A stretch of DNA of 64,000 nucleotides, taken from positions 148,347 through 212,346 of the forward strand of contig NZ_RCVZ01000007.1 in assembly GCF_003668575.1 (NCBI RefSeq), written 5' to 3'. The notes beneath the pieces are model-generated. The model saw nothing but the letters and a program-made list of their open reading frames with translations, searched no databases and was not told where the DNA came from. Shown piece after piece: positions 26,377 to 35,159 of the stretch (position 1 is its first letter; each line of letters starts with the position of its first letter). This stretch comes from Falsibacillus albus. Lineage in GTDB: Bacteria; Bacillota; Bacilli; Bacillales; DSM-25281. The position numbers and the translations under genes were made by a program.

Positions 26377-26982
26377 TTTTTCACAAACCGCTATACCGAT
26401 CGGATAATGTATTCCTTTTCTTTTTGGTTCGATCAAGACACCTTTTTGATAATAAAAATCAGTATTCTTATATCCCTTGAATAAACCCTTGAATTCATCT
26501 TCAGTCAACTGGTGGACATGAAAGGGTTCATTGGTTGGCTTGCCTCTTCCAGATCCAAATGGGGTTGATACGATCAGCGTCCCTCCAGGCTTAAGCAAAT
26601 CATATAAATTATCCATGAATTCATTCTCTTGGGAGACATGCTCAAGCGTTTCGAAACTCATGATGACATCGAATTGACCCAAGGAGGAAGGCAAAGTTGG
26701 ATCAGTTACATCCCCAGTGATGTACCGGACGGAAGGGTGGTAGTAATGTTGTTTTGCATATTGTATGGTTTCAGGATCAATGTCAACCGCAATGATTTCA
26801 TCGATCACCTTCTTTTTCGCCTTTGCTGCAATGTTGGAGCCATATCCGGTGCCACAGGCAAAGTCCAGCACCCTACCCTTCGCGTAATGGATGGCAAAGT
26901 GATACCTTGCAAGATGTTCCAGCAGCATTCCATTCGTGATTTTCATGTGTTCAGGGATGATCCTCTCACCGGTAAATTCCAT
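26374..26982 (-). CDS. yodH: Class I SAM-dependent methyltransferase, YodH type
   Basis: This 202-residue protein begins with an N-terminal TGERIIPEH. It has SAM motif I LDFACGTGYGSNIAA near residue 40, AVDIDPETIQYA (motif II) near 65, and GDVTDPTLP and FDVIMSFETLEHV near 90-115. No substrate-binding signature is evident. RBS is AAGGAGG. Position beside ctpA matches B. subtilis yodH. Confidence 0.88.
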   Translation of the reverse strand: MEFTGERIIPEHMKITNGMLLEHLARYHFAIHYAKGRVLDFACGTGYGSNIAAKAKKKVIDEIIAVDIDPETIQYAKQHYYHPSVRYITGDVTDPTLPSSLGQFDVIMSFETLEHVSQENEFMDNLYDLLKPGGTLIVSTPFGSGRGKPTNEPFHVHQLTEDEFKGLFKGYKNTDFYYQKGVLIEPKRKGIHYPIGIAVCEK

Positions 26983-27110
26983 AAGTAAGCCTCCTTATTA
27001 GCATAAGTGTATTATATCAGAGAAAAATTCTTTTCCATGGGATTCGTCTAAATTTAACGGATACAGTATAATGATACAGAATATTAATTACGAAAGTTTT
27101 GGTGGAAGAA

Positions 27111-28025
27111 ATGAAAAAAATTAATGTATATGTCTTATCTGGTTTTTTAGGAAGCGGCAAGACCACGCTGCTTCGTGAATTCATTTCATATGAGAAGAAT
27201 GCAGGCAGGTTGCCAGCAGTTTTGATGAATGAACTGGGAAGTGTATCGATCGACTCGGATGCAATCGATAAGGGGACCCCATTCACTGAAATGCTGGACG
27301 GGTGCATCTGCTGTACGATACAGGAAAAGCTTGAGGCGCAATTACAGGAACTGCTGTTCAACTATTCCTTTGATACACTGATCATTGAAACAACTGGGGC
27401 TGCCCATCCTGTGGAGGTTGTGGATTCAATTATGTCCCCGTTGTTTGCAGACCGCTTTGACTTTAAAGGGATCGTTACGATTGTGGATGCCCTGCGATGG
27501 AAAAAAAGGGCTGATTTAAGTCCGCAAGTGCTGCATTTGCTTAGAGAACAAATCAAACATGCAAGCCTTATCTTGCTCAATAAGGTGGACTTAATCAACG
27601 AAATGGAAAGCGGAACGTTTGTATTCGAAATGCAGCAGCTCAATGCGGAAGCCAAAGTGCTGCTTACAAAGCATTCACAAATCAACTTTGTTGAATTGGA
27701 TAATCTTGAAAGAATTGAAAACAAAAAATATGAGCCTTCCCAGCTGAACAAAAATTTGTCCCTTCAATCGATGGTTTATACTTTTCATCGGCCCATTGAG
27801 TTGGAGGAATTTGAAGACTGGCTGAAATCAATGCCTGATACCATCTTTCGTTTAAAAGGGTACATTTTATTTCAACATTCTTCGCTTCCTTACTCATTCC
27901 AATATTCATATGGCATGCCCATCTATTTGAAAGAAGAAATGAAAATGCCGCTTAATTTGGTCATCATTGGCGAGGGATTGAACAAAGACAGGATTCGAAA
28001 AGAATTAGGGGCACTCGAAAAGTGA
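27111..28025 (+). CDS. CobW/COG0523 GTP-dependent metallochaperone
   Basis: This 304-residue G3E GTPase has P-loop GFLGSGKTT near residue 10, the metal-binding CICC motif near 67, ETTGAAHP near 93 and the NKVD guanine specificity motif near 158. A CobW C-terminal domain follows. The family delivers zinc or other divalent metals to client enzymes. ATG 27111 has GGTGGAAG upstream. No Zur box or client gene is evident nearby, so the metal is undetermined. Confidence 0.9.
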   Translation: MKKINVYVLSGFLGSGKTTLLREFISYEKNAGRLPAVLMNELGSVSIDSDAIDKGTPFTEMLDGCICCTIQEKLEAQLQELLFNYSFDTLIIETTGAAHPVEVVDSIMSPLFADRFDFKGIVTIVDALRWKKRADLSPQVLHLLREQIKHASLILLNKVDLINEMESGTFVFEMQQLNAEAKVLLTKHSQINFVELDNLERIENKKYEPSQLNKNLSLQSMVYTFHRPIELEEFEDWLKSMPDTIFRLKGYILFQHSSLPYSFQYSYGMPIYLKEEMKMPLNLVIIGEGLNKDRIRKELGALEK

Positions 28026-28042
28026 AAAAACGGAAAAATAGC

Positions 28043-28083
28043 TTGACGTAGAGGGTGAACAGTAATATTATTTAATAGTTCAC
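28043..28083 (+). promoter_or_regulatory. Promoter with overlapping palindromic operator for the MarR-MFS pair
   Basis: TTGACG, 17 bases, TATTAT form a near-consensus sigma-A promoter (28043-28071). An interrupted inverted repeat with GTGAAC and GTTCAC arms (28055-28083) covers the -10 box. This is ideal for autorepression by the MarR protein encoded directly downstream. Confidence 0.7.
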
Positions 28084-28124
28084 TTGGTTAAGTATTTTTT
28101 AGCCATTGGGAAAGGTTGATTAAT

Positions 28125-28553
28125 TTGAATGAAGATAAATTGTTTGAACTGGAGACCCTGTTTCGAACAGTATTTAGGCAAATGAGGAATGAACTAAGGA
28201 GTTTGATGGGCGAGTATTTAAGCACAAATGAATTCATCGTCCTTAAGAATATTGATGATGGCACCGTGAAAGCCTCAGATCTTTCGAAAGCCTTGAATGT
28301 GTCAGCAAGTCACATTACTACAATCACGGATTCGCTTTTTGAAAAGGATTTGATATCGCGTCAACGATCCAGCAGCGATAGACGAGTTGTGTTTCTCATA
28401 CTAACTTCATTGGGAAAAGAATTAATCGTCAAAATCGAAAAACGTAAATCCGAATATTTTAAAAATCGATTCGATGTCCTTTCAGAAATGGAAGTTGAAC
28501 AATTTATCACTTTGTTTAAAAAAATGGATGCATCAAAACATGGCCATGATTAG
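28125..28553 (+). CDS. MarR family transcriptional repressor
   Basis: This 142-residue winged-helix protein has a recognition region around LSKALNVSASHITTITDSL and a wing DRRVVFLILT. The start is probably TTG 28125, with AAAGG eight bases upstream; TTG 28116 would abut that site. Followed by a drug efflux pump gene on the same strand, it is the likely repressor of the pair, acting through the palindrome over its own promoter. Confidence 0.88.
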   Translation: MNEDKLFELETLFRTVFRQMRNELRSLMGEYLSTNEFIVLKNIDDGTVKASDLSKALNVSASHITTITDSLFEKDLISRQRSSSDRRVVFLILTSLGKELIVKIEKRKSEYFKNRFDVLSEMEVEQFITLFKKMDASKHGHD

Positions 28554-28626
28554 TGGCCGTTTTTTCGGAATAATACTTCACAATGTTAACTTTTAGAGAT
28601 GCTAAATATTAAGGGGGAACAACTAC

Positions 28627-30249
28627 TTGGAACATCTTGAACAGCGAAAAAAGGTTTTTATCATGCTTGCCATCATGTCAGCTATGCTTTTTGCTGCATT
28701 AAACCAGACAATTGTCGGAACCGCATTGCCGAGAATCATAGCAGATCTCGGTGGTATGAAGTTTTACAGCTGGGTTTTTACCATTTATATGCTGACCAGC
28801 TCGATTACGGCAGTGTTAGTGGGGAAATTGTCTGACATTTACGGACGTAAGCCATTCATTCTTATTGGTATAGGAATTTTTACGATAGGTTCATTTTTAT
28901 CAGGTTTCTCAAACACAATCATTCAACTGATTGTATTCCGTGGAATTCAGGGGTTTGGAGCAGGAATGATCATGTCAACCGCCTTTGCATCCATTGGGGA
29001 TTTATTTGCGCCAAGGGAACGTGGAAGATGGCAAGGTTTAATGAGTGCAGTATTTGGCTTGGCAAGTGTATTTGGGCCAACACTCGGCGGATATATTGTC
29101 GACAATGCTGATTGGCATTGGGTATTCTGGGTATTCCTCCCATTTGGTGCGGTTGCACTCATCATGATCTGGACGCTTTTCCCTTCCCAAGCGAAAAAAG
29201 GGAACAGTTCGATCGATTATTTCGGTTCATTGATGCTTTCCTTGACAATCATTCCATTGTTGCTTGCATTTACTTGGGGCGGGAAAGATTATGAATGGGC
29301 TTCTGTACAAATCATAGGATTATTTGCAGGGACAATAATTGCATTAATTTTATTTATTATTATTGAAAATAAAGCAAGTAACCCGGTCCTGCCATTGGCA
29401 TTATTCAAAAACAATATTTTCTCCCTTTCAAATTTGATCGGCTTCCTATTGGGAGCTGGTATGTTCGGTGCCATTATGTACATGCCGATGTTCGTTCAAG
29501 GGGTGATCGGCACCTCGGCAACGAAGTCTGGGCTTGTCATGATGCCGATGACTTTAAGTATGGTAGTGGCGAGTGCCATTGGCGGGCAATTGATCACCAA
29601 GACAGGAAAGTATAAAATCATTGCTTTGGCTGGTTTACTGATCATGGGCAGTGGATTATTCCTTTTATCAGAGATGAGCGCTGATACTTCCAATTATAGA
29701 GCGGTCATGAATATGATTACAGTCGGAATTGGACTTGGCTTAAGCTTCCCTGTATTTACTTTGACGATCCAAAATGCGGTCGAGCATAAGCATCTTGGTG
29801 TTGCTACGGCATCAGCTCAATTGTTCAGACAAATTGGCGGAACCGTCGGAGTAGCAGTCCTTGGAACTGTCATGAACTCTAAGATGACTGAGAAAATGAA
29901 AGAACTTGGTCATCAGGCCCAAGGCGGAACAGATGCAATCCCGCCAGCAATGAAAGCGAAATTAAGTGTTCTGCAGGATCCACAGCTTCTGATGGATCCG
30001 GAAAAACTTGAGAAAGCAACTGCTGGCTTCCCTCCTGAAATGAAGCAATTGCTCGAGCACCTGCTTGCGTTCACGAGGGAAGCCTTGAGCTTCGCCTTAA
30101 CGAATGTGTTCTTCATCGGTGCGTTGATCATTGCAGCTGCATTTTGTTTGACGCTGTTCATGAAGGAGATTCCTTTAAGGCAATCCAATAAAGGTGAAAC
30201 AATTATAAAGGAAGAAGATAAACCAACCCTTCGATCTCAGACAAGCTGA
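28627..30249 (+). CDS. MFS multidrug transporter, DHA2 (EmrB/QacA) type
   Basis: This 540-residue protein has 14 predicted membrane helices. Motif A GKLSDIYGRKP is near residue 65 and the DHA2 motif C region GLASVFGPTLGG near 145. A large extracytoplasmic loop (about 415-480) precedes the final helix, followed by a charged cytoplasmic tail. It is proton-driven export of hydrophobic cations or other drugs. The start is TTG with AAGGGGG upstream. It is cotranscribed with the MarR regulator. Confidence 0.9.
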   Translation: MEHLEQRKKVFIMLAIMSAMLFAALNQTIVGTALPRIIADLGGMKFYSWVFTIYMLTSSITAVLVGKLSDIYGRKPFILIGIGIFTIGSFLSGFSNTIIQLIVFRGIQGFGAGMIMSTAFASIGDLFAPRERGRWQGLMSAVFGLASVFGPTLGGYIVDNADWHWVFWVFLPFGAVALIMIWTLFPSQAKKGNSSIDYFGSLMLSLTIIPLLLAFTWGGKDYEWASVQIIGLFAGTIIALILFIIIENKASNPVLPLALFKNNIFSLSNLIGFLLGAGMFGAIMYMPMFVQGVIGTSATKSGLVMMPMTLSMVVASAIGGQLITKTGKYKIIALAGLLIMGSGLFLLSEMSADTSNYRAVMNMITVGIGLGLSFPVFTLTIQNAVEHKHLGVATASAQLFRQIGGTVGVAVLGTVMNSKMTEKMKELGHQAQGGTDAIPPAMKAKLSVLQDPQLLMDPEKLEKATAGFPPEMKQLLEHLLAFTREALSFALTNVFFIGALIIAAAFCLTLFMKEIPLRQSNKGETIIKEEDKPTLRSQTS

Positions 30250-30252
30250 TAC

Positions 30253-30301
30253 AAAACAGCCCCCTCCACTGGTGCCTGGCACCTAAGGAGGGGGCTGTTT
30301 T
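30253..30301 (+). terminator. Terminator carrying the GGTGCCTGGCACC palindrome
   Basis: AAAACAGCCCCCTCC and GGAGGGGGCTGTTTT form a 15-pair stem whose loop contains a second perfect palindrome, GGTGCCTGGCACC. It is placed between convergent genes. Confidence 0.88.
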
Positions 30302-30311
30302 CAAGTTCATT

Positions 30312-30557
30312 TTATGATTTGCTTTCCCCGAATTTGATGAATGTCCTTTCATCTTCAACCAGTCCGCAAGCGGCGCATTGTATCTTGTTTTCAGGGCCAT
30401 TATAGGCAAGATGGAAGGGTTCGAGTTCATTGCTTTCATATTGTTGAACCACGTCTCCCGTTTGAGGGTCCATTTTCACTGCTTGAGGAATCTGCTGTAT
30501 AATATTAAAACGGGTACGGTTTGTCTTGCAGTTCGGGCAACGATATGGTGAAGTCAT
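30312..30557 (-). CDS. Small zinc-ribbon protein
   Basis: This 81-residue protein has RCPNCKTNRTRF at the N-terminus and QCAACGLVEDE near residue 62, two CxxC knuckles forming a probable zinc ribbon. A strong GAGGAGGTAG ribosome binding site precedes the ATG. No specific family is recognised; nucleic-acid or protein binding is plausible. Confidence 0.75.
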   Translation of the reverse strand: MTSPYRCPNCKTNRTRFNIIQQIPQAVKMDPQTGDVVQQYESNELEPFHLAYNGPENKIQCAACGLVEDERTFIKFGESKS

Positions 30558-30627
30558 CCTATCTACCTCCTCATTTTTTATTTAGTGTTTGTTTAATTTC
30601 AAAAAATATGTAAAAGGGGCTGTCGCC

Positions 30628-30894
30628 GTGAATATGAAACAATTGTTGGAAGCCTACCGCAAGCTATGGAACAATCGCTTGCTGGAGCTGCCGGAAGAAA
30701 GCAGCTCGTTCATTTTGACTGATGCCATCAAAAGGGATTTGCTCGATGAATCCACACATCCCAGATTGAGAAAAAGCAAAGAGGAAAAATATTACTTCGC
30801 AGTGAAAAGGATATTGGAAAGTACCATATCCTCTGAATTTCAACTGGAATTAATCAAGCTTCACACTGATATTCTTGAAGAAATGAGGAAATGA
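30628..30894 (+). CDS. Small helical protein, unrecognised
   Basis: This protein of about 88 residues is predicted all-helical and highly charged, beginning VNMKQLLEAYRKLWNNRLLELP. GTG 30628 has AAAGGGG about ten bases upstream; the longer TTG form (30589) lacks a ribosome binding site. It is divergent from the zinc-ribbon gene. Function is not recognisable. Confidence 0.6.
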   Translation: MNMKQLLEAYRKLWNNRLLELPEESSSFILTDAIKRDLLDESTHPRLRKSKEEKYYFAVKRILESTISSEFQLELIKLHTDILEEMRK

Positions 30895-31007
30895 ATATAA
30901 ATAATCACTTTGTTTACAAAATATGTAAGATCAGTGGAAATAAATAGGCCAAAAGGCTGAAACAAACCGTTACTTTTGTAACATATACGTAAAAAAAGAA
31001 ATAAAAC

Positions 31008-31037
31008 TTGACCTAAGAAAAACGTGTCAAATATAAT
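31008..31037 (+). promoter_or_regulatory. Putative promoter in the 30.9-31.3 kb gap
   Basis: TTGACC, 18 bases, TATAAT. It would give a leader of about 260 bases before the CAP-domain gene. The rest of this 400-base gap is AT-rich, and I see no gene or recognised RNA in it. Confidence 0.5.
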
Positions 31038-31302
31038 TTTACGTTAAATTTTGGAGCGGAATCTTCAATTTAACATTTGATGAAATGAAAGTAAATCAAC
31101 TGGTCTATTCTACAAACCTTGAAATCATAAAGGTTTCTTTTATCCTAGTGAATTGATTGCTATGAAAATGCTATTCTTGGATACTCACAAGCTACTATTT
31201 ACATATCCTCCCAAGATTATTACGAAAAACCCGTGATATGATTTGAGTGTAGCAAGCAAGGCAACACCAAACACTCAAACATCTAAGGGAGGAATTCAGT
31301 TT

Positions 31303-32103
31303 ATGAATAAGAAAGCTTTATTATCAACTGCAGCTTCACTTGCATTATTAGCATCTCCATTAGCAGGTATCGGTAAAGCCGACGCTGCTTCAAATTCTAA
31401 TTGCCCGCAAGCGCAAGCTCAGAATGTTAAACTCTATCAATTAAAAACAAATAATGTCCAAGAAGCAAATGCTTGGGTTCAAAATATACTATCTAAATAT
31501 AATGTAAAATATAATTTCCAGCTTCCTGAACAAGTTCAAAAGCAAGTTCAGCAAAAAGCTCAGCAACAGCCGCAAAAACAAGAGCAAGCTCAGCCAGCTC
31601 AAGCTGCACCAAAAGCAGAGGCTCCTAAAGCGACTCAAAATACGCCTGCCCCTGCCAAACAGCAGCAATCACAAGCACAGCCTGCTGACACACAGCAAAA
31701 AGCAAGTGCGGATCAAAACAGCTCTTTAAGCCAATTTGAACAACAAGTAGTTGACTTAACAAATAAAGAACGTACTCAACGTGGATTATCTCCTTTGAAA
31801 GTTGATAAAAACTTGAGCAACATGGCGCGTGAGAAGTCTGCAGATATGCAGCGCAACCATTATTTCGATCACCAAAGCCCAACTTACGGCTCTCCGTTCG
31901 ATATGATGAAAAAATGGGGAATTGACTACCGTTCTGCAGGTGAAAACATTGCAATGGGTCAACAATCTCCACAGGAAGTTGTTACTGCATGGATGAATTC
32001 TCAAGGTCACCGTGAAAATATCCTTAACCCTGACTACACTCACATTGGTGTAGGATATGTTAAGGACGGCAACTATTGGACTCAAGAATTCATCGGAAAA
32101 TAA
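31303..32103 (+). CDS. Secreted CAP/SCP domain protein (YkwD-like)
   Basis: This 266-residue protein has a signal peptide (cleavage near GKADAAS), a conserved region of about 60 residues and a low-complexity Gln/Ala/Pro linker (about 78-140). The C-terminal CAP domain shows VDLTNKERTQRGLSPL, the His of HYFDHQSP, GENIAMG and GHRENILNPDYTHIGVG. CAP proteins are extracellular, with lipid, glycan or protease activities debated. Codon use in the linker is very CAA/GCT rich. RBS is AAGGGAGG. YkwD-type proteins are common in Bacillus and their role is unknown. Confidence 0.9.
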   Translation: MNKKALLSTAASLALLASPLAGIGKADAASNSNCPQAQAQNVKLYQLKTNNVQEANAWVQNILSKYNVKYNFQLPEQVQKQVQQKAQQQPQKQEQAQPAQAAPKAEAPKATQNTPAPAKQQQSQAQPADTQQKASADQNSSLSQFEQQVVDLTNKERTQRGLSPLKVDKNLSNMAREKSADMQRNHYFDHQSPTYGSPFDMMKKWGIDYRSAGENIAMGQQSPQEVVTAWMNSQGHRENILNPDYTHIGVGYVKDGNYWTQEFIGK

Positions 32104-32118
32104 TTTAGATATCACTCC

Positions 32119-32150
32119 GCAGTCCCTGCTTTAGCAGGGGCTGTTTTTTT
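32119..32150 (+). terminator. Terminator after the CAP-domain gene
   Basis: GCAGTCCCTGC and GCAGGGGCTG flank TTTA, followed by a run of seven T. Confidence 0.88.
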
Positions 32151-32338
32151 ATGGAGAAGACTCGTGGGAATTGTGCTGCATTGTAATGATTGATATTTAA
32201 TTAGTATGTGCATCAATTGGAGGGCTATTCATTAATGGCTTGAAAATGTAAATTTGTAAAGAGTGTTCACAGTTGCAAATTGATGTGGGATTTTATGATA
32301 ATATAAAACAAAAAGCATGATTGATGGAGAGGATTCAG

Positions 32339-33115
32339 TTGATAAGAAGAACAGCACTAATAACCGGGGGAGCAAAGGGAATTGGAAAGATGACTGCGAT
32401 GGCTTTAGCTGCCAGCGGTGTGAATGTGGCCATTAATTATCGAAACAGCGAGAGGCAGGCAAAGGAATTAGCCGCTTCAATAAATGAACAATATAATGTG
32501 AGGGCGGCTTCCTTCAAGGGAGATATTTCAAACCATGAAGATTGCCGCGGTTTAGTGGAAGATATACTCGAAATCTTCCCATCCATTGATATCCTTGTCC
32601 ATAATGCAGGACCTTATGTGAAGGAGCGGAAATCAGTGGATGAATATGATGTAGATCAATGGCAATATATTATCAACGGAAACTTAAATAGTGTATTTTA
32701 TTTAACTAAAGAAATCCTCCCAATAATGAGAAAAAGAAATTGGGGAAGAATAATTACATATGGATTTGATCGAGTGGATACTGCTCCCGGATGGATTTAC
32801 AGATCTGCATTCGCAGCAGCCAAAACCGCTGTTGCTTCCCTGACCAAGACAATCGCATTGGAAGAAGCGGCAAATGGCATCACTGCTAATATGGTATGCC
32901 CAGGAGATATCATCGGCGAATGGAAAGAGAAAAGGATCGAGGATGCCCAGGAGACGAACGATCAAACGACTCCTGTTGGAAGACCTGGAACCGGAGATGA
33001 TGTTGCCCGAGTCATTTCATTCCTATGCGAGGACCAATCCAGCTTCCTCACTGGGAGCGTAATTCCCATTACGGGAGCCAAGGATGTCCTTGGAAAAGTC
33101 TTTTACCAGGATTAA
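32339..33115 (+). CDS. SDR-fold protein with altered catalytic tetrad
   Basis: This 258-residue Rossmann protein has cofactor motif TGGAKGIGK near residue 9, an NAG motif as HNAGPYV near 88 and VCPGDI near 183. The usual YxxxK active site reads FAAAK (within RSAFAAAKTAV), so the catalytic Tyr is Phe while the Lys is kept. The usual catalytic Ser region reads ITYGFDRV. It may therefore bind NAD(P)H without ordinary dehydrogenase chemistry, or use another residue. TTG 32339 has GGAGAGG upstream and gives the normal family N-terminus. Confidence 0.82.
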   Translation: MIRRTALITGGAKGIGKMTAMALAASGVNVAINYRNSERQAKELAASINEQYNVRAASFKGDISNHEDCRGLVEDILEIFPSIDILVHNAGPYVKERKSVDEYDVDQWQYIINGNLNSVFYLTKEILPIMRKRNWGRIITYGFDRVDTAPGWIYRSAFAAAKTAVASLTKTIALEEAANGITANMVCPGDIIGEWKEKRIEDAQETNDQTTPVGRPGTGDDVARVISFLCEDQSSFLTGSVIPITGAKDVLGKVFYQD

Positions 33116-33187
33116 TTTAAATTGTTAATTTCATGAAAATATCTTTACAACCATTATTCTCAAGAGTAAAATGATTTTCGAATCGTA

Positions 33188-33322
33188 AAAAACAATGCCG
33201 AATCCTTTATGGAGCGGGGGACCCAACATGTGGTAAGTCAACCACACAGGGGTGAACCATATGGAAGGGCACATTCCAGCCCGAACCCGACAGCTAACCT
33301 CGCAGGCGAATTGGATCGAGTC
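33188..33322 (+). ncRNA. c-di-AMP riboswitch (ydaO/yuaA family)
   Basis: The conserved blocks CCGAATCC, AGCGGGGGACCCAA, GGGGTGAACC, CCAGCCCGAACCCGACAGCTAACCT (span about 33275-33300) and CGCAGGCGAA are all present in order. This class senses c-di-AMP and switches off potassium uptake and cell-wall genes. Here it precedes a potassium transporter and a strong terminator, the expected OFF-switch layout. Confidence 0.93.
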
Positions 33323-33341
33323 TGATAATAGGCTTCTCAAT

Positions 33342-33420
33342 AAGTGCCTGGCTCATCCTATATATGAAGAATGAGAACATTTTCATGCTTCATATTCTAG
33401 GCGGTGCCTGGCACTTTTAT
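33342..33420 (+). terminator. Expression-platform terminator of the c-di-AMP riboswitch
   Basis: AAGTGCC pairs with GGCACTT at the base of a long stem (TATATGAAG with CTTCATATT inside), followed by TTTTATTT. Both arms contain the GTGCCTGGC motif found in other hairpins here. It lies between aptamer and coding region. Confidence 0.8.
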
Positions 33421-33466
33421 TTATGGCAGCCGCATTATTTTAATGGAGAAAGTTAGGTATTGCAAA

Positions 33467-34789
33467 ATGAACTATAACAAATTCATTCGAATGACCCCAT
33501 CACAGCTCTTATTTACTATTTTCGGCATTTTTATCATACTGGGAGGCTGTCTTTTAAAATTGCCTTTCGCCACTAACGGTCCCCTTCCTTGGGTCGATGC
33601 CTTTTTTACTGCAACGTCAGCTATGACCGTAACAGGCTTGGCAACGGTCGATACAGGATCGCATTTCACCCACTTTGGCCAAATCATCATTGCCTTATTG
33701 ATTCAATTGGGCGGATTAGGGATAATGTCCTTTGCGGTCTTAATATTTATCATGCTCGGCAGGAAAATAGGGATCAAAGAACGGATCATCATCCAACAAG
33801 CCTTGAATCAGGTGAATTTGGGAGGCGTAATCAGTCTCGTAAGAAACCTGTTTATTTTCTCCATTTCCATTGAGCTTGCAGCAATGTTTTTTTTGGCATT
33901 CAAATGGGTGCCTGAATATGGTTGGAAGCAAGGGATGTTCGATAGTTTCTTCCATGCCATTTCCGCTTTCAATAATGCAGGATTTGCATTATGGCCGGAC
34001 AGTTTGATAAGGTATGCAAATGATCCGATCATCAATATTGTCATTACCGGCCTCTTTATTATCGGAGGAATTGGATTCACTGTCCTCGTGGATATTTTTA
34101 AAAAGAAAAGCTGGTCAAAATTGACGCTTCACTCCAAACTTATGATCACGTCAACATTTGTGATTAATATCTTATCCATGGCCGCCATTTTCCTATTGGA
34201 ATATTCGAACCCAAAAACACTTGGTCCACTTGGTATGGGAGAAAAACTTTGGACATCCTACTTCCAAGCAGTCACACCAAGGACAGCTGGTTTCAATACA
34301 CTTGATATCTCCAGCCTGAATGAGTCAACGATCTTTCTATTCTTAATCTTGATGTTCATCGGGGCGGGAAGTGCTTCAACCGGGGGCGGTATCAAATTGA
34401 CTACATTTTTGGTCATTTGTTTGTCGGTACTGTCATTTTTAAGAGGAAAAGAAGATATACATATTTTTCGAAGGACGATAAAAGCGAGGCTTGTTACAAA
34501 GGTTCTAGCGATCACCATGACAAGTATAGCCGTTGTTGTCGTAGCTGTTTTTATCCTGAACATCACTGAAAAGGCACCATTTATATCTGTATTATTTGAA
34601 GTCGTTTCTGCATTCGGCACCGTCGGCCTCTCAATCGGACTCACATCAACTTTGTCTTTGATCGGGAAGCTTGTCATTATATCCGTAATGTTCGCCGGTA
34701 AACTCGGTCCTTTGACATTGGCCTATTTATTGGCAAAACCGAATAAAGCTAAATACAAATTTCCGGATGAAGATATTATGACTGGTTAA
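33467..34789 (+). CDS. Potassium transporter subunit, KtrB/TrkH superfamily
   Basis: This 440-residue protein has four M1-P-M2 repeats. The first selectivity-filter segment is TATSAMTVTGLATVDTG near residue 50; later filters are FNNAGFAL, TAGFNT and FGTVGLSIG. These are typical of KtrB/KtrD. The gating RCK partner (KtrA/KtrC) is not in the window and must be elsewhere. ATG 33467 is chosen because it gives the family N-terminus; upstream in-frame ATGs lie within the terminator or lack a ribosome binding site. The c-di-AMP riboswitch upstream implies repression at high potassium. Confidence 0.9.
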   Translation: MNYNKFIRMTPSQLLFTIFGIFIILGGCLLKLPFATNGPLPWVDAFFTATSAMTVTGLATVDTGSHFTHFGQIIIALLIQLGGLGIMSFAVLIFIMLGRKIGIKERIIIQQALNQVNLGGVISLVRNLFIFSISIELAAMFFLAFKWVPEYGWKQGMFDSFFHAISAFNNAGFALWPDSLIRYANDPIINIVITGLFIIGGIGFTVLVDIFKKKSWSKLTLHSKLMITSTFVINILSMAAIFLLEYSNPKTLGPLGMGEKLWTSYFQAVTPRTAGFNTLDISSLNESTIFLFLILMFIGAGSASTGGGIKLTTFLVICLSVLSFLRGKEDIHIFRRTIKARLVTKVLAITMTSIAVVVVAVFILNITEKAPFISVLFEVVSAFGTVGLSIGLTSTLSLIGKLVIISVMFAGKLGPLTLAYLLAKPNKAKYKFPDEDIMTG

Positions 34790-34817
34790 AAAAAACGCCC
34801 ATTGAGGCGTTTTTTTA
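34790..34817 (+). terminator. Terminator after the potassium transporter gene
   Basis: AAAAACGCC and GGCGTTTTTTT flank CATTGA. Confidence 0.85.
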
Positions 34818-35105
34818 GGCTGATTTAGCAAAGATTGTTGCTTTTAAAGAATTTGTTGTAAATGATCCATCATTTTATTTTGATTGGAGTGGCAGGTGTG
34901 AGGCTCCGGAGGGGCGGGTCAGGAAAGACTTCGCAGGCGAAGTCGAGGAGAGGTTGGCCAGATGTTGGATTAAGTTCGGCGCATCCGTCTGCCAACATCG
35001 AACGACCTCGCTTTGTGTGAGGCCCCTCGGAAAGCGAGCATCCTGCCGTGGAAATCAACTTTTTCCAACCATAGATGAATAGCAACAAACTTTACGAATA
35101 GAGCC
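34818..35105 (+). repeat. Dispersed MITE-like repeat, full-length copy
   Basis: This is a 288-base intergenic element. The left end GGCTGATTTAGCAAAG and the reverse complement of the right end (GGCTCTATTCGTAAAG) match, continuing to TTGTTGC: an imperfect 24-bp terminal inverted repeat. The inside has a nested palindrome (GTTCGGCGCATCC...CCAACATCGAAC) and CCCCTCGGAAAGCGAGCATCCTG then GGAAATCAAC (span about 35025-35058). There is no coding capacity. It fills the gap between the potassium transporter and the convergent MATE gene. Confidence 0.8.
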
Positions 35106-35159
35106 TTTTAAAATAAAAGGTTATTTTGAAGTAAATGACGAATTGATAAGGATAGTCTG

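Noticed and set aside
31240..31302. Upstream TTG/GTG-type start for the CAP-domain protein
   Set aside because: It would place 20 polar residues before the signal peptide; ATG 31303 has AAGGGAGG.
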